The notes below the pieces were generated by a model, which did no database searches, had not been told where the DNA came from, and saw nothing but the letters and a program-made list of their open reading frames with translations. Source: an uncultured Collinsella sp. (GTDB taxonomy: Bacteria > Actinomycetota > Coriobacteriia > Coriobacteriales > Coriobacteriaceae). From it: DNA of 45,599 bases. The stretch is from NCBI GenBank assembly GCA_947001705.1, contig CAMQHT010000015.1:1-45599 (forward strand), read 5' to 3'. The stretch's first letter is position 1, and every line of letters starts with the position of its first letter. Positions 15,398 to 22,241 of this stretch are shown piece after piece. The position numbers and the translations under genes were made by a program.

Positions 15398-16858
15398 ATG
15401 TACAAGCGCACTAAGATTGTATGCACCATGGGTCCCGCCTGCGATAGCGACGAGACCATCCGCGAGATGATCAAGGCGGGCATGAACGTCGCCCGTTTTA
15501 ACTTCTCGCACGGCTCCTACGACGAGCACCACGGTCGCATCGAGCGCGTCCGCCGTATTTCCAAGGAGCTCGGTCTGCCCGTCGGCATCCTGCTCGACAC
15601 CAAGGGCCCCGAGGTCCGCACCGGCCTTCTGGTCGACGGCAAGAAGGTTGCCGTCAAGACTGGCGATAAGATCGTCGTCACCGCTCAGCCTACGTCCGAG
15701 GATTTCCACGGCACCGCTGAGCACATCTCCCTCGACTACCTGGCTCTGCCCTCCGAGGTCGAGAAGGGCTCCCTCATCCTGATCGATGACGGCCTGGTTG
15801 CCCTCGAGGTCGAGTCCGTCGACGGCCAGGACATGACCTGCGTCGTCAAGAATGACGGCCTGATCGGCGAGCGCAAGGGCGTCAACATGCCCAACGTCAA
15901 CATCTCGCTGCCCGCCATCACCGAGCGCGATCGTCAGGACATCCTCTTTGGCCTGACCGAGAACATCGACTACATCGCCGCTTCCTTCATCCGTGACGGC
16001 GAGTCCGTCCGTGGCATCCGCAAGCTTTGCCGCGAGAACGGCGGCGAGCACGTGACGATCTTCCCGAAGATCGAGTGCGCCCTGGGCGTCGAGAACTTCG
16101 ACGAGATCCTCGAGGCTTCCGACGGCATCATGGTCGCCCGTGGCGACCTGGGCATCGAAATCAAGCCCGAGCTCGTTCCCCACATCCAGAAGGAGATCAT
16201 CGCCAAGTGCAACGCGGCCTACAAGCCCGTCATCACTGCTACGCAGATGCTCGACTCCATGCAGCAGAACCCGCGCCCGACGCGCGCCGAGGTTGCCGAC
16301 GTTGCTAACGCCATTTACGACGGCACCGACGCCGTTATGCTGTCCGGCGAGTCCGCTGCCGGTAAGTACCCGGTCGAGGCCGTTAAGATGCAGGCCAGCA
16401 TTGCTCTCGAGACCGAGAAGTACCTCCCGGCCCACGCTCCGCTCGAGGTTCCGGCCGATGCTCACGGCACCCGCGTCGTCAACAACGTTGTGGGTATGTC
16501 CGCTGTGAACATGGCCACCACCGTTGGCGCCAAGTGCATCACCGTGCCGACGACCACCGGTCGTACTGCTCGCCTGATCTCGCACTTCCGTCCCAACATG
16601 CCGATCTGCGCGTTCTCCCGCCACGAGTGGGCCGTCCAGCAGATGATTATGTACTGGGGCGTTATCCCGCACCAGGCCGAGATTACCCAGGGCACCGTCA
16701 ACGGCACGATCGTCAAGGCGATCGAGACCGCTAAGGAGCTCGGCTACGTCGAGGCTGGCGATTTGACCGTCGCTACCGCCGGCGATCCCCGCATGAGCGT
16801 CCAGCTCGAGGACAAGGTCTCCTCGACCAACGTCGCTTACGTCGCTCAGGTGCGTTAA
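15398..16858 (+). CDS. pyk: Pyruvate kinase, 486 aa
   Basis: Catalyses phosphoenolpyruvate + ADP to pyruvate + ATP, the last glycolytic step. Landmarks: KIVCTMGPACDS and NVARFNFSHGSYDEH at the N-terminus, LDTKGPEVRTG, a B domain (VKTGDKIVVT through RKGVNMPNV), the catalytic Lys in IFPKIECALGVENFDEIL, metal-binding MVARGDLGIE, and MLDSMQQNPRPTRAEVADVANA (split MLDSMQQNPRPTRAEV / ADVANAIYDGTDAVMLSGE). The C-terminal allosteric-type domain has TTTGRTARLISHFRPNMP. ATG 15398 follows GGAGG. Strong preference for C-ending codons suggests high expression. Confidence 0.98.
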   Translation: MYKRTKIVCTMGPACDSDETIREMIKAGMNVARFNFSHGSYDEHHGRIERVRRISKELGLPVGILLDTKGPEVRTGLLVDGKKVAVKTGDKIVVTAQPTSEDFHGTAEHISLDYLALPSEVEKGSLILIDDGLVALEVESVDGQDMTCVVKNDGLIGERKGVNMPNVNISLPAITERDRQDILFGLTENIDYIAASFIRDGESVRGIRKLCRENGGEHVTIFPKIECALGVENFDEILEASDGIMVARGDLGIEIKPELVPHIQKEIIAKCNAAYKPVITATQMLDSMQQNPRPTRAEVADVANAIYDGTDAVMLSGESAAGKYPVEAVKMQASIALETEKYLPAHAPLEVPADAHGTRVVNNVVGMSAVNMATTVGAKCITVPTTTGRTARLISHFRPNMPICAFSRHEWAVQQMIMYWGVIPHQAEITQGTVNGTIVKAIETAKELGYVEAGDLTVATAGDPRMSVQLEDKVSSTNVAYVAQVR

Positions 16859-16887
16859 GTCGCACTTGCAAGCATGTTTGCATTGCA

Positions 16888-16924
16888 AAGGGCCCGGAAG
16901 GCTTCGCCTTCCGGGCCCTTTTTC
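16888..16924 (+). terminator. Terminator of pyk
   Basis: AAGGGCCCGGAAGGC and its exact complement flank a TTCG tetraloop, followed by TTTTT. It begins about 30 bases after the pyk stop. A textbook strong terminator. Confidence 0.95.
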
Positions 16925-17100
16925 TGTGTCAATGCCGGCACACGGCAAAACACGCACCCATTTCTTTACCAAAAGCGCGAAATCCACCTTTCGAGGCCCA
17001 AAAATAAAGTCCCAAGCGCTAAAAGTGTTCGCCCGATGGCGAAACCACACCTTACCCGACGCTGCTAAATCGTTTTAGCAAGAGCCAGATCGACCGCGTT

Positions 17101-17228
17101 TTCGGAAGTATGCGGCAAATTCTGAGACCTCCGAGCACACCCCGTTTTTTCGCAACAAAATGCCTGATAAACTGGCCTCAAAAGCCAGGTCTGCTCACAG
17201 GGTTCAGATTTTGCCGCATACTTCCGAA
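17101..17228. repeat. Inverted repeat with ~28-base arms before the orphan nuclease-like gene
   Basis: TTCGGAAGTATGCGGCAAA at 17101-17119 is repeated exactly in inverted orientation at 17210-17228, and similarity continues inward to about 28 bases per arm (17101-17129 and 17201-17228). The roughly 70 bases between them include a smaller CTGGC/GCCAG hairpin at 17172-17188. The outer right arm ends 52 bases before the ATG at 17280. The rest of the gap 16925-17279 shows no gene. Confidence 0.85.
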
Positions 17229-17279
17229 TTGACGCTGGCATCGCACGGTCCAAAAGCACATTTCGACCAGGAGGATATC

Positions 17280-18353
17280 ATGGACCTGACGCTATGCGGT
17301 CAATCCGCTTTTTACTATCACTGTATCCCGCCGCAGGTATTAGGGCTTTACCCCGCCATTAGCCTTGGCAATATGGATCGCAGATGTTGCGGCCTCGGAA
17401 GTCATGCAGTTGTAAAAGACCTACTTCACGCACCGCTTCACAGGTTTGTATTCACTCGAGCACAATCCGGGTCGCGAAGCCTGTTTAAATCGCACCTCCT
17501 GACCCAAGAGCCGCCTCCCGGGTCGTTTAGGCAAACTGAACATGGATTTGATGTCACGTCGCCCGAGTTTACGCTGCTCAGCCTTGCTACGCAGGTCTCA
17601 CGCAACCAGCTACTCATGGCTTGCTACGAGATGTGCGGCTCCTTTGCAGTGTTTAAGCCCTGCGAGCGAACGCAACAACAACTTGATGAAGCTATTTCGC
17701 TTAAGCTCATTCCACCCAACTGCTGCTGGGAGCGTGTTGTCGACACCAAGGGCAATGACACCAATTTGTGGAAGCGCCCGCCGCTCCTCAGCGCGGCGGA
17801 TATCGCCGCGTTCGCCAAGCAGGCTGCAGGCCTGCGCGGCGTTAAACAACTGCGCTGGGCGGCCGAGCACATGACGGGGCAGACCGCCTCGCCCTTCGAA
17901 GTACAGGCCTCTATGCTTGTCTCGCTCCCCCGCAACGAGGGCGGCATGGGCATCAACATCGCAAACAACGTGCGCATCCCACTCAGCGACGCCGCGCGCT
18001 CACTGTATGACAAAACCTGCTGCTACGCCGATATCCTCATCGAGAGCAACAACGACAGCATGGGCGTCATCTTGGAATGCCAAGGCCGCTCCGCCCACGA
18101 TGGCGAAGCCGCAAGTCTCTCCGATGCCGAGCGCACCACCGCCCTCACAAGCATGGGCTATGACGTTATCCAGATAACCTATGAGCAAATCAAAGACACG
18201 AAGAGCTTTAACAACATCGCCGAACTCATCCATAAAAAGGCAGGGCTCCCCTACATCCCAAAGACCGATCAGGAACGCACCACCGAAGATGCCCTGCGGC
18301 GGGAGCTATTGGTCGATTGGGATGAGCTGTTCGCCGTCAAGCCGGCCAGCTAG
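17280..18353 (+). CDS. Orphan protein with DUF559/Vsr-like nuclease-type C-terminus, 357 aa
   Basis: ATG 17280 follows AGGAGG. The N-terminal ~200 residues are unassigned, though SPEFTLLSLATQVSRNQLL and CYEMCGSFAVF resemble the segment found in AbiEi-like proteins before their C-terminal domain. Residues ~245-330 follow the PD-(D/E)xK pattern of the DUF559/Vsr group: YADILIES, then GVILECQGRSAHDG, then SDAERTTALTSMGYDVIQIT. The usual second acidic position is E-C-Q, so catalytic activity is uncertain. It is Cys-rich at the N-terminus. There are no partner genes; the stop overlaps that of the convergent gene at 18350. Genes of this type occur in several copies in Coriobacteriia as far as I recall. 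Confidence 0.65.
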   Translation: MDLTLCGQSAFYYHCIPPQVLGLYPAISLGNMDRRCCGLGSHAVVKDLLHAPLHRFVFTRAQSGSRSLFKSHLLTQEPPPGSFRQTEHGFDVTSPEFTLLSLATQVSRNQLLMACYEMCGSFAVFKPCERTQQQLDEAISLKLIPPNCCWERVVDTKGNDTNLWKRPPLLSAADIAAFAKQAAGLRGVKQLRWAAEHMTGQTASPFEVQASMLVSLPRNEGGMGINIANNVRIPLSDAARSLYDKTCCYADILIESNNDSMGVILECQGRSAHDGEAASLSDAERTTALTSMGYDVIQITYEQIKDTKSFNNIAELIHKKAGLPYIPKTDQERTTEDALRRELLVDWDELFAVKPAS

Positions 18354-19210
18354 CAGCTAGCGATCAGGGGGACTGCGGGAACGTCAGAAGCAGCAACGCG
18401 AGCCGCAAATCCCGCCTCGGTCAGCTCGATGACCTCGGTAAACGTTGCATCGAAAAACTCCTCGGTTAGCAGTCGATACGGCGGATGATCGGGCTCGCCG
18501 GGGTTTTCGCGTACAATCTCGTGCATGACGCCGATAGTCTTGAGCACATATTCTTTATGGATGGGATACTGCCCAAAACGCGTCGCAGCGGTATAGAGGC
18601 GATCGGTCGCACGCGGAATGGAAACGATGCCGAGCGTCTTGCCAAACCAGTCAAAATCACCCTGCTTTTTAATGCGGAATTCCTCGCACGGCTTGCCGCC
18701 GTGTGCTTCCAGATACTGGTTCACACGCGTGTTCCATACCGTGTCGGCCACCAGATGCGACCAGACGCCCAGCGTTAAATCGAGCAGCGACTGCGCCACA
18801 TCTTCGGACGCAAGCGAGAACTCACAGGCGCCGGGACCGGCAACCGGCTCGGCGTCCTTGTAGCGTTGGGGATAATGCACCCGATTGAGTCGCTCGCGCT
18901 CCTCAGCAATCGAGGTCGCGGCAGCCGGCGTGCCAACAGGCGCCCCTTTGAGCAGCGGCGCTACATAGGTGTCCCAAAACTCATGCTCGCGCGGCTTAGG
19001 GATAGGCTCAGGCTTGGCAAAGTGCGTAATACGATACGGGATGGGATCGGCAATGCCGGGAACCATATAGCCCACAAAAATGTCCGGAACCACGCAGCCA
19101 AACAAAAAGGCATTGCGGTCGCGCACGCTATTGGCAAGCGCGCCGGTGCACTCCAGCAAACGCTCCGTCTGAGCGATATGAATGTTCCAGCTTGGCATAG
19201 CCACCCCCAT
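18350..19210 (-). CDS. Zinc-dependent phospholipase C-like protein, 286 aa
   Basis: Starts MPSWNIHIAQTERLL after a four-residue lead (ATG 19210; ATG 19198 is equally likely). The pattern WNIHIA, GCVVPDIFVGYMVPG, ITHF and TLGVWSHLVADTVWNT supplies the His/Asp ligands expected of the zinc-dependent phospholipase C / S1-P1 fold seen in bacterial proteins of this name. No signal peptide is present, so it acts in the cytoplasm, and its substrate is unknown. It is convergent with the gene at 17280; the two stops overlap at GCTAGC. It appears monocistronic. Confidence 0.7.
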   Translation of the reverse strand: MGVAMPSWNIHIAQTERLLECTGALANSVRDRNAFLFGCVVPDIFVGYMVPGIADPIPYRITHFAKPEPIPKPREHEFWDTYVAPLLKGAPVGTPAAATSIAEERERLNRVHYPQRYKDAEPVAGPGACEFSLASEDVAQSLLDLTLGVWSHLVADTVWNTRVNQYLEAHGGKPCEEFRIKKQGDFDWFGKTLGIVSIPRATDRLYTAATRFGQYPIHKEYVLKTIGVMHEIVRENPGEPDHPPYRLLTEEFFDATFTEVIELTEAGFAARVAASDVPAVPLIASC

Positions 19211-19277
19211 AAAAACCTGGATAACTATACCATCACGGCAAAGCCGCGCGGGCCGCTACGCACGCTCTACGCAGCAA

Positions 19278-20072
19278 CTATTCCGCAGCGCCGCTCTCGG
19301 TTCCATACGAAGACACCGGCGCCTCGACCACATGGTGATATCGATCGATATAGATGGCGCGGGCACCCAGGCGTCGTACCAAATCCTGATGGTGCGTGCT
19401 CATCAAGACCGTCTTACCGGCAGCAACATAGGCCAGTAGAAAGTTGACCACGATGTCGCACGAGTCCTCATCGAGCCCGTTGGTGGGCTCGTCGAGCACC
19501 AAGATATCGGGGTTCATCGACACCACCGCAGCCAGCGCAACGCGCTTCTTTTGCCCGCCCGAAAGCTGATAGGGCGAGGCATCGACCAGATCGGCAACCT
19601 GGAACAGCTCCATGGCATCGCGGACGCGGCGCTCGAGCTCGTCTGTCGGCAGCCCCATCTGCGCGGGGCCAAAAGCAACTTCCTCGCCCACCGTAGCGCA
19701 GAACAGCTGGGCGTCGGCATTCTGGAACACAAAGCCCACGCGCTGATGAAAACGCTGAGCGGCTGCGGAATCCTTGAGATATGCCGCATCGATCACGTGC
19801 CCGTCAAACAGGTACGCACCCGCGTCCGCTAGTTCAAGACCGTTGATAAGGCGCATAATCGTCGTCTTACCGCAGCCGTTGGGACCGAGTAGGGCAACGA
19901 GTTCACCACGATCGACCTGCAGCGACACACCATCGACAACCGTATGCCCCGCATAGGAGAACAGCACGTCGCGAAACTCGATGAGCGGCACGCTCTTGGC
20001 GCCAGTAGCACCGCTCGCGCCCATCACGCCATTCGTATCGTTTGCCAAAACGTCGCCCTTCCCTATCCACAT
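19278..20072 (-). CDS. nikO: ECF transporter ATPase NikO/CbiO, 264 aa
   Basis: ABC ATPase of the metal ECF transporter. Motifs: Walker A LLGPNGCGKTT, Q-loop VGFVFQNADAQLF, signature YQLSGGQKKRVALA, Walker B ILVLDEPTNGLD, and H-loop MSTHHQDLV. A ~25-residue N-terminal extension precedes the domain. ATG 20072 is 20 bases past the nikQ stop and has only a weak ribosome site, so coupling to nikQ is likely. The nickel rather than cobalt assignment rests on the operator at 22049. Confidence 0.9.
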   Translation of the reverse strand: MWIGKGDVLANDTNGVMGASGATGAKSVPLIEFRDVLFSYAGHTVVDGVSLQVDRGELVALLGPNGCGKTTIMRLINGLELADAGAYLFDGHVIDAAYLKDSAAAQRFHQRVGFVFQNADAQLFCATVGEEVAFGPAQMGLPTDELERRVRDAMELFQVADLVDASPYQLSGGQKKRVALAAVVSMNPDILVLDEPTNGLDEDSCDIVVNFLLAYVAAGKTVLMSTHHQDLVRRLGARAIYIDRYHHVVEAPVSSYGTESGAAE

Positions 20073-20092
20073 CGAAGGCTCGGCCGCCCGCG

Positions 20093-20929
20093 CTACAGCA
20101 CCGCGCACAACACGGCGAGCAGCACCACGACGACCGCATAGACCGCATCGCGCCAGCCAAAGCCGCTCCGCGCGGGAGTCGGATACGCACCGGCAAAGCC
20201 ACGGCAAAGCATAGCCTCGTCCATCGCGCGGCTGCATTCCATCGCCTTGATAAAGGTCATGCCCATGATACCCGCGATCGAATCGGTACGCGAAAAACCC
20301 GCAGGCGCGGAACCGACGCTGCGCAGCATGACCGATTCGCACAGATCGTGCGCTGTGCGTCCCAGCACCTCGATATGCTTGAGCGCCATATCGAAAGTAA
20401 AGATGACCTCGTCGGGCAGGTGCAGCATCTTAAGCGCCGCCGACATGCGGCTCCAGGTGAGCGTCCACGAAACACCCAGCACCAGCGACACGTTAATGAA
20501 CGTCTTGAGTGCAATCTTGAGCATGGCGCCCGAGGCAGAAGCACCCAGCAGCAGGGCAGGCAGCGCCAGAACCACGGCAAACCCCGCGGCAGCCAACGCC
20601 GGCACAAAGGTAGCGCGCAGCCCGCGTACGGGGCGCACCGCGACCAGCACCAACGCGATCGCCGCCATCAACATCAGGTACAGCGGGCTTTGCGTCAGAC
20701 ACACGCACAGGACGCAAACGAACATCCCTAACAGGCGCACCGGAGCCGAAACGCAAGAAAGGGCGCGGTCGACCATCGACCCGCCCTTGTTCGCGCCTCC
20801 ACCCAGGCGAACCCGCTCAAGCAGGCTCGCCAGGTGCAGGACGTTCTTTTGCATCACACGATGCCGAGCCCCCGCGGGCTCGTATCGCTCCTCGGCCGCA
20901 AGCCAACTAGGCAGCTCGGCTATTGCCAT
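20093..20929 (-). CDS. nikQ: ECF transporter transmembrane subunit NikQ/CbiQ, 278 aa
   Basis: Energy-coupling transmembrane protein with about five helices (for example LLGMFVCVLCVCLTQSPLYL and MLMAAIALVLVAV) and the coupling-helix region typical of CbiQ: ECSRAMDEAMLCRGF, matching the family A-R-G motif position where it contacts the ATPase. ATG 20929 follows GGAAAG; a GTG two codons earlier is possible. It overlaps nikM by 23 bases. Confidence 0.9.
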   Translation of the reverse strand: MAIAELPSWLAAEERYEPAGARHRVMQKNVLHLASLLERVRLGGGANKGGSMVDRALSCVSAPVRLLGMFVCVLCVCLTQSPLYLMLMAAIALVLVAVRPVRGLRATFVPALAAAGFAVVLALPALLLGASASGAMLKIALKTFINVSLVLGVSWTLTWSRMSAALKMLHLPDEVIFTFDMALKHIEVLGRTAHDLCESVMLRSVGSAPAGFSRTDSIAGIMGMTFIKAMECSRAMDEAMLCRGFAGAYPTPARSGFGWRDAVYAVVVVLLAVLCAVL

Positions 20930-21992
20930 GAGCACCGCTTTCCTTGACCGTCAGCGAGACCAGGCGGAATGCGATGGTGAGCACCGCCACGCCAATCACG
21001 CCCGAAAGAATATACATCGCGGCCTGGCCGGCAAAGCCAAGGCCCTGCTCCTCGGAATAGGCCTGCAGATAATCGCCCGTGGGCAGGGCATCGGCAAAGG
21101 TCGGAGTGTCGAGACCGACCGAAGCCTGCAGACTGTCGTCACCAGCCTCCTGAACGGCGATCGCGGCGCCCTCGGCGTCCCACTCACCCCAAGCGTCACC
21201 GGTGGCAAGCAAGCCGAGCGGCGTAGCCACGACAAGCACGGCGACCAGGATGAGCGTGGGGACCAGCGAGGTCTTCTTGGCGGTTGTGCCCTCGGCAGCA
21301 AGCTGGCCATCGACGGCCTCGGGCCCGACGATAACGCTCGGCGCCGTCTTCTTGATAAAGCCGTAGATCGCGGCAGTCGCCACGCCCTCGACCACGCCGG
21401 CAACCAACATATGCGGAATCATCATGGCCGGAATGGCAATGGACAGCGGGAAGGGGCAGTACAGCGGCGCGCCCGAAGCGTTAGTAAAGAGCATGGGCTG
21501 AATACCAAACTCGACCGCCGCGCACAGGGCCGCCAGGCACAGGCCGACCCAGCCGCTTACGATGGCCGAAACCGAGGTGCCCCAGCTCTTGTCGTGCAAA
21601 CGGCTGTTGAGCGCACGGAACACGATAGCAGCGGCAAACGGCAGCACGAAGGCCATGTTAAAGCAGTTGGCGCCAAAGGACAGGATACCGCCGTCGCCAA
21701 ACAGCAGCGCCTGCAACGCCAGCGCGACCGAAACCGCGATGGCCGCGGCCTCCGGGCCTAGCAGCAGCGCGATGAGCGCGCCGCCGACGGCGTGACCAGT
21801 GGTGCCGCCGGGCAGCGGCACGTTGAACATCATGAGCAAAAAGGAGAACGCAGCGCAAATACCCAGAAAGGCCATATGCTCGCGATCGAGCGTGGCGCGC
21901 ACTTTCTTGATGCAGTGAACCCATACGGGCACCATCGCCACCGCCATAACGGCATCGGTCTGCGGGGACAGGTAGTTATCTGGAATGTGCAT
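20907..21992 (-). CDS. nikM: ECF substrate-binding subunit NikM/CbiM fused to a NikN-like domain, 361 aa
   Basis: ATG 21992 follows GGGAGG and gives the N-terminus MHIPDNYLSPQTDAVM. The Met-His pair provides the N-terminal metal ligands in this family. Residues 1-215 are the CbiM core with LPGGTTGHAVGGAL and GDGGILSFGANCFNMAF, including the ligand His. After a linker, residues ~245-350 contain a helix, ATPLGLLATGDAWGEWD (the CbiN/NikN-type PLGLL motif), an outer loop and a last helix. So NikN is fused to NikM. It binds Ni2+ or Co2+ and hands it to the NikQ/NikO module. Confidence 0.92.
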   Translation of the reverse strand: MHIPDNYLSPQTDAVMAVAMVPVWVHCIKKVRATLDREHMAFLGICAAFSFLLMMFNVPLPGGTTGHAVGGALIALLLGPEAAAIAVSVALALQALLFGDGGILSFGANCFNMAFVLPFAAAIVFRALNSRLHDKSWGTSVSAIVSGWVGLCLAALCAAVEFGIQPMLFTNASGAPLYCPFPLSIAIPAMMIPHMLVAGVVEGVATAAIYGFIKKTAPSVIVGPEAVDGQLAAEGTTAKKTSLVPTLILVAVLVVATPLGLLATGDAWGEWDAEGAAIAVQEAGDDSLQASVGLDTPTFADALPTGDYLQAYSEEQGLGFAGQAAMYILSGVIGVAVLTIAFRLVSLTVKESGAHGNSRAA

Positions 21993-22048
21993 ATACGCCT
22001 CCCGGTTGCCGCACATGGGATTGCAGCGCCGCTTGAACCATTTCATCA

Positions 22049-22076
22049 GTGTTACGAGCTAGATGATTCGTAACAC
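22049..22076. promoter_or_regulatory. NikR-type operator upstream of nikM
   Basis: GTGTTAC and GTAACAC form a perfect 7-base inverted repeat separated by 14 bases, centred about 70 bases upstream of the nikM start. This matches the GTGTTAC-N13/14-GTAACAC NikR motif described for several non-enteric bacteria in comparative genomics. NikR represses nickel uptake when nickel is plentiful. No nikR gene is in the window. Confidence 0.75.
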
Positions 22077-22093
22077 GCCGCAGGCTATGATAG

Positions 22094-22132
22094 CAAAACG
22101 GCGCGCCGCCACAAAAGCAGCACGCCGTTTTG
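22094..22132 (-). terminator. Terminator of pheT
   Basis: CAAAACGGCG and CGCCGTTTTG flank a short loop (22094-22132). Read on the minus strand the hairpin ends in a TTTTG run. It stands about 110 bases beyond the pheT stop and separates pheST from the nik operon. The intervening bases 22133-22241 show nothing else. Confidence 0.75.
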
Positions 22133-22241
22133 TAATGCGCGTGTCATATATGCAGGGTCAGCGATGCCTTATTCCGAACACCGCGGTCGCGCAGAGCTCC
22201 GCAGCAACCGCCATCAGGCCCTACGCCCCCCATCGCAAGCC

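Noticed and set aside
15359..17050. A 563-residue frame antisense to pyk
   Set aside because: Same shadow effect. The opposite strand is unmistakably pyruvate kinase with a strong ribosome site and terminator.
21993..22241. Cobalamin riboswitch upstream of the CbiM-like gene
   Set aside because: No B12 box was seen; the only regulatory signal is the GTGTTAC palindrome, which fits NikR.
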